A stretch of 64,000 nt of DNA from Pyrrhosoma nymphula (GCA_963573305.1 OY754335.1:53403985-53467984), one strand, 5' to 3'. Counted from the first letter of the stretch, positions 12,866 to 24,078 are shown. Notes: generated by a model not told the origin, from the sequence alone. Numbers and translations are program-made.

Positions 12866-14057
12866 AGCATGATCAGCCACTGCAGAAGCCTTTGCTCCAA
12901 CTATTTATTTTAGTATTGAAGGCCACTCCCTAGTACGGCCAGGGAAGGAAATGCAGACACTTTTTATTTTGCGATTTACGCTCCCGCCATAGTAGATACT
13001 TCACGGTTTCTTTGATTAAAATTTGAACAAAAGTTCAATCTTTGCCTTGCTGTGCGTGGGTCATCCACGAGGTTTCCGAGTGAAGATATCATGCATCAAG
13101 GTTGATGAATTTTGACTTTTTTCAATGTATATCAGCACGGTGCAAAATCATGCATGGGAAATTCCATCAAGTAAAGCAAAATATAATTCTTCATCTACAA
13201 ATAGAAGCTAATACATATAACACATTTCCTGCTTCAGGATACAATTTGGAAAATAGTGAGCCCAAGCAGCCTGCTTTTCGATTGCATTGAAACTTTTGGA
13301 GCAATTTCTCCCTAGAGTCATCCTGCACTCCTTTCCCTCTATTGGCTCTCACCTCCAGAGATTTTCTTCTACAGTGGCTCAGCCCTGTGACAGCTTGCGT
13401 CATATATCAAAATAAAAAGGGGAGATAATTGTCATCCTCATCGCTATGGGGGGTCAGGGCCAATGCAAGATTGTGAATGGTAAGCATTTTTGGTCGATGA
13501 AGCAGTGTGCTGTATCTCACTTAGATCTTTACCCAGTCCAAAGCAGCAGAGACCTTTCGGAAGCTTTTTGTGCTGCTATGAGAATGGGCACGTGTTTCAA
13601 GTTCCCAATCCTTGGGTTACTCTTTTTTACACTTTGATTTTGGTATCTTTATTTATATTCTGCATGTTGTGGTATTTTGGAGCTGCATTTTAACATATTA
13701 TGTCAACGCTACTTCAAAGCTTAAAAATAATGTTGTAAAATAGAAATGCGAGGCATAACTTTCTATCAATTGGGTATTTTCCACGTACTTCAAACTACCG
13801 ATATTCTGATTCTGTTACTTGAACTTATTGCATTGGCTAAAAGTTTTCTAATCAAATTGTATGAATTTCGGTTTTAAAAGCTAAAGAAAGTTGAAGGTTA
13901 CAAATCCTCCCGAGCACACTCCGAAAACAACCGAATGACCTGTGACATAATTTTCGCTGTTTACATTTAGACCCAGGCATTTTCTTATGCTTACAGTGGA
14001 AACTGGTGCGGTGAAATTAGTTTTGGACGTTTTTCTGTGTTTGAGGTGACTATAAAT

Positions 14058-14157
14058 GGCATAAGTAGATGGTGTTTTGTGCCACAATGTACAAATACAT
14101 CGGTGAAAACACTGAACAAGAAATGCATTCACGCAATCACGACATTGAATGTTTGAA
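14058..14157 (+). pseudogene. THAP-domain-like fragment
   Basis: The frame reads SRWCFVPQCTNTSVKT, then NKKCIHAITTLNV and a stop. This resembles the start of THAP zinc fingers as found in THAP-bearing transposon proteins (W-C-x-V-P-x-C-x-N-T-S, then a K-x-F-I-x-x-P block). The second metal-binding half (C-x2-H) is not visible in frame, so this is at best a broken relic. The match is short and this is a tentative call. Confidence 0.35.
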
Positions 14158-15260
14158 ATGTCTTCCTTGGATTCCTCAATATCCACCTCCAAAATGTTTG
14201 CTTTACTTCGCACTTTGTGTTCTGGACATATTCTTGCAATGCCTGTTCACTGTGGTCTATCTCTCTTCACGTAGACGTATCCTATAGCATTACCAACATC
14301 ACTCTCAAGAGAATCTTAATAATAAAGGAACACTTAAATTAAACTTTGAATTGACATTTAGGAGATGAGAATCTATTTTTAGACATTTCTATAGCAGAGA
14401 AGCCACTTATAGATACCTCTAAAAACAATCACAAATTAACGTCTTAAGTGTGTTAAGTATTTGCAGCGTAAATATTTGGCAAGTACTGTGTTATGTTGAT
14501 ATGTTACTAAGGTACTGTTTGTTTACTGTTGCATGGACTGGTATGGACTTTGAGAAATAAAGAAGAAGTATTATAATGATTATGAGTGTATTGGAAAAAC
14601 AATTAAAAAGCTCATACACCAAATACATAATTATATGCATTAAAATGATAAACAACAGTAATGACGATAATACAAGCAAACTTTATGCTTACAGTTTTTG
14701 GACATAAGCTCCATGAATTTCGGAAGCAGTAAATCGCTCGTCCTTCTTCATAAAAACGCCTACCATAAACATATATACTTTGGGTAAATTATCTGATGTG
14801 GTTTTAATAAAACCATTGCACGCCATAGCCTTTGTTTTCAATGAAAACTCTTTAAATATACAGTCTCTTCTACAGTCCTTCACTTTCTCCCTCACAGCTG
14901 TCTATCGCTCAGCGAAAATGACGACAAGTCAATCAGATTTCGTTTCGCAGCCACGTTAAAAAAATTGAAATTTCGACTATTTTAATCTTAAATGTCTCAT
15001 TTAATATTGAATCAGTTTTAAAACTATTTTCACTCCACAAACTTGTTTGAACTAAAGTAACATATAAAGATCCCTTTACTTAAATTTAAAATTTTGGAAA
15101 ATACCCAATTAACTTTGTAGTGGATTATTACTGCTTTTAGATAAAAAAAAAACTCTTTTGTCTTTTCACCATATTGTGAATAAAATCCTTCCAAAAATTA
15201 TTAATGCCGGATTGAGAGGTTGGGTTTTAGTTAGGGGTATGCGGGTACCCGAAATGTCGG

Positions 15261-15410
15261 GTCGGGTATTTAGTGTCCGATCCGAACACTCGATCGTCTC
15301 CCGAAAAATTCAGGTCGGGTATTTAGTGTCTAAACCTAACACTCGATCGTCTTCCAAAAAATTCGGGTCGGGTATTTGGTGCTCGAATTTGAATTTAATC
15401 AACTGATCCA
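15261..15410. repeat. Subterminal tandem repeat, about 2.8 copies of 53 bp
   Basis: The phrase GTCGGGTATTTAGTG starts at 15261, 15314 and 15367, giving a period of 53 bases. The units share ACACTCGATCGTCT and differ by point changes. The array sits just inside the left end of the hAT element, where transposase-binding subterminal repeats are usual for this superfamily. The role is inferred. Confidence 0.8.
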
Positions 15411-15526
15411 TCGTGAAATTCCGGTTTGAAATTGGCTATGCACTCGTACAGACAACTAATGTACGTACCACCGTAACAACCTTACACGCATTTACAATAC
15501 TAACATAGCGACCATGGTTTGTACTG

Positions 15527-15938
15527 TTGTAGGCGCTAACCACAGTGTGAACGCGCATTGGTTACCGATAGAGAAATAGTTCTTAACGTTGCTACTAAAC
15601 AGTGGTCAGGCGCTGGTGTCGCGAGTGGAAACCGGAAATGATTAGGGACGATAACAAAAAAAATCAATCAAAATGGTGATGCATACGGTGCTACTTTGAT
15701 GTATATGACATTTTAACACTTTTTATAGGAATTTAAAATCTCATTACTCTCATTTTTGCTTATTTACGAAAATAATGCTTTGCCCTTCTCCATCTTGATT
15801 GCCTTATTTGATAATCGTGCTTCATCTATTCCGAATTCCGCCATCTACACGAGCATTGACAACTGTTAAGTGGTAGCATCCGGAACTACTTGTCCATCGT
15901 TAACCAACGCACATTCACACGGTTTTTAGCGCCTACAA
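15527..15938. repeat. Inner inverted-repeat unit, about 412 bp
   Basis: TTGTAGGCGCTAACCACAG at 15527 faces its complement ending CGCCTACAA at 15938. Similarity continues inwards for roughly 60-70 bases with mismatches (GTGTGAAC, ATTGGTTACCGAT and CTACTAAACAG have inverted counterparts). It may be a small MITE nested in the hAT element or a secondary inverted repeat of it. No clear target duplication is seen. Confidence 0.55.
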
Positions 15939-16394
15939 CGGTAAGGACGAAGGTCGTTAAGTTAGTTGGTTTGTTGAGTGAAGGAGGCACTAATAGATCG
16001 CGGCACTTGCAACGAAGCCGAAGTTTCTGCAATAAAAATACTATTAGTGCTTTTCATTTGAGTACGGCGATAGCTGATTATCGGACGCAGGTCCCGTCGA
16101 TCGCCGGCTCACCTCGGAACAAGAGAGTCACCAACAGCCGGCGATTCAGCTAAATCGAAAGCACCACGGCGTGGCAATCGCCGTCTATCGCAGCAAATCG
16201 AAAACACCCAAAATGAAACATCAATAGATTTATCGATTAGAAAAAATAGATTATCGACTGTCGATATTCCGGTAGGCCTGTCAGTCAGATAATCCACTTG
16301 CTCTCTTTAAGTGATATTTACCAATTTTATTTTTTGACAATTTCGTCTCTATTTTCGTGACGTGTGAAAATGGTACAAGCTGGCCTAGGTTAGG

Positions 16395-17004
16395 TAGAGA
16401 TGGGCCACTTTGAAAATTACCACGGTAATTTTCGTAAATTACCATGGTATTTTTCGTAAATTACCATGGTATTTTTCGTAATTGACTGCGTCCCTTGAAA
16501 ATTACCATAATTTTGTGTAATTTGCTAGATAGTTTGAGATACCCATGTTTGAGATAGTTTTGCATACAGATAAATTCCCAACATGTTCTTTTAAGCTAAG
16601 TCCACATTTCTGATGTGTCTAATTATAAATTGAGGAACCTCCAACTGGTATTTGGCATATTTTACTTAAATTATAACAGTATGGAGTAATGTGTTAAAAT
16701 ATTCTTCTTGAAAATTTCTCATACTTTGACAAAAGAATGCCAGATTGCGTGTTGCGGCCGTATTTCTTTTTATAATTTTATAAATATATAACAGATTAAT
16801 GTTGCATTAGGTATGGTTTAAACATCCTTATCCCCTTCCTTTTGCTATTTGCATTCTTATTTAAACATACATTTTCTGTTTAATGCTTAAATCTGAAAAA
16901 TACTGGAAAATTACGGTAATTTTAGAAAATTACCATAATTTACCGTGGTAATTTAACGTGGTAATTTACCTCCGATGAAAATTACGGTAATTTTCCCATC
17001 TCTA
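16395..17004. mobile_element. hAT MITE, copy 1 (610 bp), nested
   Basis: Both ends are TAGAGATGGG (left 16395, right on the minus strand to 17004). Subterminal repeats of the kind AATTACC(A/G)TGGTAATTT occur at both sides. The flanking octamers AGGTTAGG and GGTTTAGG agree at 6 of 8 positions, consistent with an aged hAT target duplication. The same family occurs at 52163-53089 with a perfect duplication. Confidence 0.8.
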
Positions 17005-18060
17005 GGTTTAGGACGTGGGGATAGCGATGTTGACGGCAATGACGAATCGCGGTCATGTTGAAATCCACCATGGCAGAATAGTAAGGCAGCTATCCGGGTG
17101 CACTTCATCCAATTGCCGAATTTGCACGCAAAGTGCAATTACTACAATGCAGTACTAAAAAACCTATAATATTGCTTTCATGTCTCATTTGAAATTTTGT
17201 TCATAAGCTATAGCCTATTAATATTTTTTATAAATATGTTATTTCTTCATTCATGAAAATTGACGATATTAAATTCCAAGTGATCATTGATTTCAATGGC
17301 AAGTTTAAAATAAAACATTTGACTAACTTACTGATCTAGAGTGGTGGAACAAAAAAATATTAAACTAAGGATTTGCTTTATAAATCCACAAGAGCTAAAT
17401 ATCACATTATCTTGTTCACAGGTGTGTTGCAGCTAACGTGCCGATCCTAGTTATATTTTATTGTGAAAAAGCACAAGCTACTGGGTGTAATTTTGCTTTG
17501 GAACCTTTTGGGTTGCACTGCTTTGTTCAAAAACAATGATGTTCCCACTCTCAGGTCTTTACAAGACAAAAATTTACTGTAATTCTTGTCTTGCCGTCGA
17601 AACATCCATATTCCTTAATAATCCAGCACCCATGAATGTGAATACCTCTACTAACCGAACCCGAAAATTACCCGAGGCCCGCAGATATTTTACTACCCGA
17701 ATCCGAACCCGACCTGAATTGAAAAAGTGCTACCCGCACACCCCTAGTTTTAGTTGATATTTCCACAAGGAGTTATAATTCTCTGGATGCATAAGTTGTC
17801 GTTGGAATATAAGAAAAATCACTAAGGTGAGGGCTAATATTCAAGGTAACATAAACAGACAAAACAACATTAGGTGTGGCCGTCGGAAAGAGTGTTTAAA
17901 GAACATTCACACGCAGTACATCTCCGAAAATGTTTGGGGGCCCATTCCAGATTGAGAAACGTTTCATTGCCATCTAATCGACGGTGACTTCACCACGAAA
18001 AAACCTCCAGTGATGAAATCAACAGTGTCAGGCAAGATGTGGTGGAACTGCATTATCAAT

Positions 18061-18364
18061 AATGAAAGTAATCGATATACTACTGTCCACTTTTATTTAA
18101 ATTTACAACACGTGTTTCGGCTTTTTTGTACTCCGCCATCCTCGGGTACAATGTTAAATTTCCAGTTTGCGGTTAGTATTTATACTTAATTTCCAACGGA
18201 AAGAAATGCCACCCTTCCCCCCCTTCCATTGGAAATGATGTATAAATACTAACCGTAAACTGGAAATTTAACATTGTACCTGAGAATGGCTTAGTAAAAA
18301 AAAGCCGAAACACGTGTTGTAAATTTAAATAAAAGTGGACAGTACTATATTGATTACTTTCATT
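18061..18364. repeat. Fold-back element, 304 bp, with hammerhead-like motif in each arm
   Basis: Arms 18061-18200 and 18225-18364 are inverted copies of about 140 bases with scattered mismatches, around a C-rich 24-base centre. Reading outward in each arm, a GAGGA or GAGAA box, a short GGC/GCC stem and GAAAC come first, then CACGTGTTGTAAATTTAAAT, an AATAAAA-like run and the outer end. The outward order (box, stem, GAAAC, AT-rich tail) is the same in the fold-back at 23446-24078. No coding sequence. Confidence 0.85.
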
Positions 18365-18824
18365 CCAGTGATTTTCTTCATCTGCTTTTGTAGATGTTAT
18401 GCTTCACTCTCTTTTACCTTTATTTAATTTTGTTATCGATAGCATTCTGTCACGAGTGTCAGAACCAAGGTCAACTCCATATTATGGAGAAGAAATGCTG
18501 CCACTTCATTTTATGGAGCCAGTTAGGTATGGTAGTTTTACGGATAAACAGATATGATGACTTTAGATCCAAATATATGGAGGATAAATTAAAAACATTT
18601 TACACATTCATCTTCCTTACCCTTTTAAATACTAATGTAGGTTTCAGCTGTACAGCAACTCTTATTATGTTTCTGTCATGTATTATTTATCATTTGTTAC
18701 AGTTGTAACACTTCCCTCCGAGTCCCTGGCAAGCATCAGGTTTCATTGCCGTCATATTGGCCGGAGACTCAAAGAGGGGTTGGGCAGTAATCGTTGCCAC
18801 GTCCGACGCCCATCAGATGAGTGG

Positions 18825-19466
18825 CTACGCTGCTGTTAGGTCATGCGTACACAGTAGATTGAGTGACCCCAGGATGACGGCCTTCTGCATGCATGCAACT
18901 AGTGATTCTGCCTGTGCCACGCAGGACGGAATGCACTTGATGTTATTAAGCAGCGAGCCCTTGACTCCACCGATCACACCTACAATGAGGACCACTAGTT
19001 TTACAGAGTGTCCAGGGTACATCTGTCGAAGTTCGAAAAGCAGGTCTTGATATTTTGTCTGTTTTTCCACCTCCTTCACATCCATGTTAGTTTCAGCCTG
19101 AACGGAAAACTCGATCACGAACATGGAGTGTGTGAGGTGGTCGAGGAGAACGATATTAGGCTTGGTCGCTTCCAACTGCCTGGTGGTGGAGACGGAGTAA
19201 TTCCACCAGATGGTGCATTTATCGTCTTCCACGACGGACTCAATATCTCCAGGTGCGTAGGGCAGGACAGGTGTTTTGTCGATGCCATAATAGTGTTGAA
19301 GGTGATAGTATATCACCCGCAGGGCCGCGTTGTGCCGAGCTAGATACGCTGACCTGGCGTAATAACTACAGCCGGAGAGAAGGTGACCCAAAGTCTCCGG
19401 CTGGGCTCGGCATGCCCTGCATCTCGTGTTCGTGACCTCCGTCTTGAATATAATGCGGCGGCACAC
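18825..19466 (-). pseudogene. CCHC knuckle and restriction-like endonuclease of the RLE element
   Basis: Residues 16-33 form C-x2-C-x8-H-x4-C (TRCRACRAQPETLGHLLSGC). About 70 residues on comes KPNIVLLDH, then FVIEFSV and EKQTKYQDLL, matching the endonuclease order P-D, E, then K-Y of the RLE family. The position normally Asp in K-P-D is Asn here (residue 104), so target cleavage would be lost. The frame ends with a stop at 18825-18827. Confidence 0.8.
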
Positions 19467-20010
19467 AAGTGTGTTTATGACACCATCCTGGCACGCGAGT
19501 ACAAAACCCTCCGTCTCTGATTTCAGGACGGCGGAGCGTAGGAAGGCAAACGTCAGCTCCTTTGATAACCCATGCTTTTCGATGTTTCAATAGAAAGTTT
19601 CGTTTGAGCAAGGCCTTCTGCTCGGCTTTTTTTATTTCGAGCTTGAGGATGTCTGCCTTCAATGGTGAGATGATCGTGTCATTGTCGCTTCCGTTGGATG
19701 ACGGGTCGAAGTCGAGACCGGTTTCGTCCGCTGCCCTCTTTGCCGCCTGGAAGAGAAACGCCCCTGCTCCCGCACTCTCGTGCTCTCTCACGAGATTGAG
19801 CAGGGGGTCCTTGCTTTTCAACACTCGGCATGTTGTACCCAGGATAACTCTGTTGTGGAGACTCTCCAGACTCAATAGTCCTCTACCACCTACATTGCGA
19901 GGGAGATACAATCTGGTGACGGAAGATTTCGGATGAAGACTTCTATAGATGGTCATTATCTTCCTCGCTCTCCTATCGAGGTTCTGCAACTCGTTGACGT
20001 TCCACTTCAT
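19366..20010 (-). pseudogene. Linker/thumb region of the RLE retrotransposon protein
   Basis: The minus-strand frame reads MKWNVNELQNLDRRARKI and then SVTRLYLPRNVGGRGLLSLE. This follows the RT domain in R4-like elements (the block with T-R-K and L-Y-x-P-R-x-x-G-G-R-G-L). It connects the RT at 20007-20450 to the CCHC/endonuclease part and shares the element's strand and order. The frame is shifted relative to both neighbours. Confidence 0.8.
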
Positions 20011-21025
20011 GCATCCAAAGGTATACAGCAGTGTAGGAACTGCGACATGTTCGTGGCAAGAACCTTGTTCTTGCCAGACAGCTCAGAACTCCAGATGTTC
20101 CTGAGAGTCTGCCTGTATTTTGCGGTGAGCCTTTCCTTCACTGCTGCAACCTCCTGCATTTGGCGCTTGGGGATGCCGAGATATTCATAGCTATCATCGT
20201 CCTCAAGGTGACGAATAACACTCCTGTCAACAAGTTGCACGTCTTCCTTGATCTCTGAAAATCTTCCTCTCGCCAAGTGGATGGATGCAGACTTGTCCAA
20301 TCCGAACTCTATCCGTATAGCCTCATTGTATTCCAGTATGGTGTCCAGGGCAGTGCGAAGGTCTTTCGCATTAGAAGCATAAAGCTTCAGGTCATCCATA
20401 TAGAACAAATGGGTGACCTTATGCTTCCTGTCACCTGGAACACCGCACATGTATCCTCTATCTCGTCGCAGCCTAAGGGACGGGTAGGAGGGAAATACAA
20501 AACAGTAAGGGGCTCAAGCTGTCGCCTTGGAAAACGCCACGGTGGTATGTTACCACCTCTGTGGACACTGACCGCTTGCGTGAAGTCAGAACAAAGTGCA
20601 TATTCCAGAGTGGTAACTGGTGTTGGATGCAGGACACTACATCTGGGTGGACTTTCATCAACTTCAGCATATAGCAACATAGCAATCAAAAGCTCATGGG
20701 AAGTGGTGTCAAAGGCCTTCTTGTAGCCCACCCAGGCCATTGATAGGTTTCGCTTATGCTTTATGGCATCCTGGCATATGCACTTATCAATGAGCAGGTT
20801 GTCCTTTCATCCCGCGATTTCCCGCTTTGAGCCCCTCTGCTCGTACACCTCCCTCACAGGCTGGAGGTGGTGGAGGATAAGGTCGCTCAAGATCGAGGTG
20901 AACGCCTTATCTACAGTGTTGAGGCAGGTTATAGGGCGGTAGTTCCTTGGATTGGACATGTCTCCCTTCTTATGTATCAGAACCGTGCGTTCCTCAGTCA
21001 GCCAAGGTGGAATATGATCTGTCAT
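20007..21025 (-). pseudogene. Reverse transcriptase part of the RLE retrotransposon
   Basis: Three minus-strand frames cover it. 21025-20807 reads LIHKKGDMSNPRNYRPIT, the RT block with the N-Y-R-P-I-T signature. The frame ending at 20387 opens with motif A as MAWVGYKKAFDTTSH; the family usually has Asp where Gly stands before YKKAFD, so a catalytic metal ligand appears lost. 20450-20007 has motif C as FYMDDLKLY at about 20405-20391, with both Asp kept. A stop precedes 20807, and frameshifts separate the pieces. The product would be inactive. Confidence 0.85.
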
Positions 21026-21030
21026 GTATT

Positions 21031-21574
21031 AGGTACGATTATAACAATTATTTTATGCAAATCTATTGGATGCCATTGTTATTCACATCAGTGTGTGATT
21101 TTGGAAGCTGTTTGTTGACATTTCTTGATAAATTTGTAAATTGTATAAATATTCAATACATAATCCATGTATCGAGGAGTATATTCTATTTTTTTCTTTG
21201 CTTATACTGGGGGAATATCATAGAACGATCGATATTGTTTTTGGGTAACGAATTCTGGGAAAAAAATTATTTTGGAAAAATTGGCAAGGATAATATATAT
21301 TCTTTTTGAGTAAAGTAACAGCATTTTCTGAATACAATGGAGCAGTATTAATTTTTTTCACAGAAAACCAGCAGAACAATAGATCAAAATAAAAAATTGA
21401 ATGATTTTGCGTCAATGTTGTTAGTCTTGATTATGGCTGCCATTAATAGGAAAGCAACATTAATGATTGTCTTGAAAATGTACCTGCGAAGGATAATATA
21501 AATATTGATTTAAAACTCATACAAATTGAAAAAGGCAAGGAATATGTAGAAAACAAAAAAATTGATACTAACTT
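21031..21574. other. AT-rich flank of the pogo-like element
   Basis: No coding or repeat signal that I can name. The left terminal repeat of the pogo-like element should be here or slightly left, but no match to its right end (CCGTATATTCTCG) was found. Confidence 0.4.
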
Positions 21575-22814
21575 TTAATTTTCGTCAGAGCTACAATCCT
21601 CGCTAGCAGAATTCTCTTCATCCTCACCGCTGTCACAAACCATACTATCCTCGCTACCATCACATTTGTTTGAAATGCAGCATTTCTTAAAACTCCGAGC
21701 GATTAAGTCCTCTTTAATTAAATTCCATGAGGTAATAATCCATTGACATATTTGAACAAGGCCGGCCTTCTTAATTCGTCCCATTGGTGTTGTTTCTTGA
21801 AAGGCACTTGCCATCCATTCTGAATACAACCTCTTCAGATGAGACTTGAAGGAGCGATTGATGCAAACATCGAGTGGTTGAAGCATAGAAGTCATTCCTC
21901 CTGGAATTATCATTTGGTCAGTCTTTCCCTCTTTCAAACGTTTCTTCACGTCGTCCGTATGATGGCCGCGAAAACTGTCCAGCAATAGCATACTACGCAG
22001 TTGAAGAAGGGCACCCGGACGTCGTTCCCACACACACTTAATCCAGTCCAGAACAAGATCATTATTCATCCAACCCTTTTCTTGCGACCGGACCACTATT
22101 CCTGGTGGGAACTTCACATTTTTTGGCAGTGTTTTCCGTTTAAATATAATGTATGGCGGAAGCTTCTTTCCATCCGCCAATACTGTTTGCATGATGGTAC
22201 AACGTTTTTTCTCTGCACCAGCTGTGTGCACTTGAACTGTTTTTGCTCCAGCTTCATTCACTGTAGTGTCATATGGCATTTCAAAGTAAACAGGGGTCTG
22301 ATCAGCATTCCCCATTTGCCCTAACAAATAAGAATACGTTTTTCTAAGGCTGATAACGTACCTCTGAAATCTCACCAGCTTTTCTTCGTATGCTTCAGGC
22401 AAGCGCTGCGATATAGTTGTTTTCCTTCTTATTGAAAGGCCATTCCTATTAAAAAATCTCAGCATCCAACCCCTACTAGCCTTAAATTCATCGAAGGTTA
22501 CACCAAGCTCTCTCGCTATCTGCAGGGCTTTCATCTGGCACATTTCTGTCGACAATGCAAACCCAAATTGGCATCTGTCTCTAATGTACGCTGAAAGTTG
22601 TTCCTCTGTGCCAGGATATTTTGCAGATTTTCCTCTAAATTTTTTTTTTCACTATTACTAGAAGTGAATCTTTTTTCTTCCTCCAGTCTTGTATACAAGA
22701 TTCTGGCACGTCAAATTTACGTCCAGCTGCACGATTGCCGATCTCTTCCGCTTCTTTTATAATCTTTAGTTTCTCGAGAACACTGAATGAGCGTAGTCTT
22801 TTACCACTGTTCAT
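21575..22814 (-). pseudogene. pogo/Tigger-like DDE transposase with one homopolymer frameshift
   Basis: The main frame (22555-21575, 326 aa) has three acidic residues in DDE_1 family context: D85 in NADQTPVYF, D193 in LLLDSFRGHH and D229 in MLQPLDVCI, giving DD35D spacing. It ends in an acidic Ser/Glu/Asp tail. Upstream on the same strand, an ATG at 22814 opens a psq/CENP-B type helix-turn-helix (MNSGKRLRSFSVLEKLKII, then RAAGRKFDVPESCIQDWRK). It is separated by 259 bases, one base out of frame. The break falls in a run of ten A (T at 22640-22649); nine would join the frames through AKYPGTEEQLSAYI. This could be one mutation or an assembly error. Confidence 0.9.
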
Positions 22815-23299
22815 TTTGATAAATATTCACTAAAGAAACAATTAATTCACTGTTTGAATTGGTAGCCACAAACTAAAGCAACTGCCTTGCGCACCATGCA
22901 AACGGGTTGAAATGAAGGATAACTACTATGTACGTGAAACAGAATATGCGTCTCGGAATTCATTCAGGTGGGCCGAGCAATGGAAAGGCAACAAAGTGGT
23001 CTTAGCCGAGAGCTTGCTGATTCCATGTTTCTTGTTTCAATGTAATCAACTTCGGTCCAATTCTTGGTGGATGCTCACTTTGTACAAATATTTTGTATTA
23101 TCTAGCGTAATCAATGACATTCTTAATTTTTATAAAAACGACAAGAACATGAAACAAAGTAATATAAGGGAAGTTTTTGGCCATCATGTTTCTTTGGCTA
23201 AACATAAATACCATTGAAAATGGAAATCCTCGAGTAAGCTGCAAATCCTCGTGTATGATGCGCACCCCATATTTTGACGTCGTACACGAGAATATACGG
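22815..23299 (-). mobile_element. 5' flank and terminal repeat of the pogo-like element
   Basis: The right boundary is proposed at 23299, where the minus strand starts CCGTATATTCTCGTG and TA (23300-23301) follows on the plus strand. Subterminal copies of CTCGTGTA and CTCGAG lie just inside. Placement rests on one end only. Confidence 0.5.
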
Positions 23300-23445
23300 T
23301 ATCTCTTATAGAAGACAAACGAGTGGATTTCCCGCAGATGAGCTCATTCGTCAAACAATAATTTTGCTCACACCATCCATCCAATGGAAAGAATCAGTAG
23401 CAGATAATAATTGACAGTAAAACTGCACAAGGTAATAAGTAGATG

Positions 23446-24078
23446 GTGATAGTTCGGAAATAATTTCACGTAGTAATATTCCACAGAAAATTTTATTTCT
23501 TCCGACCCAGGGTTTTGACTATTACACAGTCATTATCAAGGTGACAATGGTTCACCACGAGCCCCTTATATACAGAGTGAGAGAGTAGGGGGAGGGGTGG
23601 CAGAGCATGGGGAAGGAGTCAACGGGCGGAGAGTGCATAACTTGCACAAAGTATGAGCATTGTTAAAGAATAATTGCATAACGGGGTAGGGGGGGTTAGA
23701 AAGTTGAAGACAGGAAAGGAGATTGGGAAGGGTGCATTTCATTCAACACACACACAATTTTTGTTTGTACGTGTTGAATGAAATGCTCCCATCCCAATCT
23801 CCTTTCCTGGCTTACCTTTCACCTCCCCCCCCAGTGACGCAATAATTCTTTAACAATGCTCAAGCCCACCCTTTATTTTGGACTAGTCATGCCCTCCGCC
23901 CGTTGGCTCCTTCCCCATCCTCTGCCTCCCCTCCCCCTACACCCTCACTCGGTATATAAGGGGCTCATGGTGAACCATTTTCACCTTGATAATGACTATG
24001 TAATGGTCGAAACCCTGGGTCGGAGAAATAAAACTTTCTGTAGAATATTACCAAGTGAAATTATTTACAAACTATCAC
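23446..24078. repeat. Fold-back element, 633 bp, with hammerhead-like motif in each arm
   Basis: The left arm (23446 to about 23748) and the right arm (about 23771-24078) are inverted copies of about 300 bases with indels. The 22-base centre is a CA/TG-type stretch (cacacaat..). Each arm, read outward, holds TTGATAATGACTRTGTAAT, then GGTCGAAACCC (AGTCAAAACCC in the left arm), an AATAAAA-like run, and GAAATTATTT at the outer end. The ends pair as GTGATAGT/ACTATCAC. It is GC-rich near the centre and has no transposase. The architecture matches that of the fold-back at 18061-18364, although the sequences differ. Confidence 0.88.

Larger units (their letters stand above)
15232..17746. mobile_element. 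hAT-type element, non-autonomous, 2.5 kb, exact 8-bp TSD
   Basis: The left end TAGGGGTATGCGGGTA at 15232 and the right end TAGGGGTGTGCGGGTA (minus strand, closing at 17746) match in 15 of 16 bases. The flanks carry the identical octamer GTTTTAGT at 15224-15231 and 17747-17754, the size expected for hAT integration. Subterminal repeats rich in CCCGA/TCGGG lie inside both ends. No transposase frame remains. It carries a nested hAT MITE (16395-17004) and an inner inverted-repeat unit (15527-15938). Confidence 0.88.
18740..21030 (-). mobile_element. RLE-type non-LTR retrotransposon (R4/Dong-like), decayed
   Basis: The minus strand carries, in correct order from 21025 to 18825, reverse transcriptase motifs, a CCHC knuckle and a restriction-like endonuclease, spread over several frames. 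The combination of a FYMDDLKLY-type RT and a C-terminal C-x2-C-x8-H-x4-C plus a PD-type nuclease is characteristic of the RLE lineage (R2/R4/NeSL and relatives). Frame changes at about 20740, 20450, 20010 and 19470, plus altered catalytic residues, show it is inactive. The 5' part (N-terminal zinc fingers) is missing to the right of 21030, as expected for 5' truncation. The exact 3' end near 18710-18750 is uncertain. Confidence 0.85.

Noticed and set aside
15232..15410. CRISPR-like array (regular 53-bp repeats)
   Set aside because: Repeat units are directly abutting with no unique spacers, and they lie just inside a hAT end in a eukaryotic intron.
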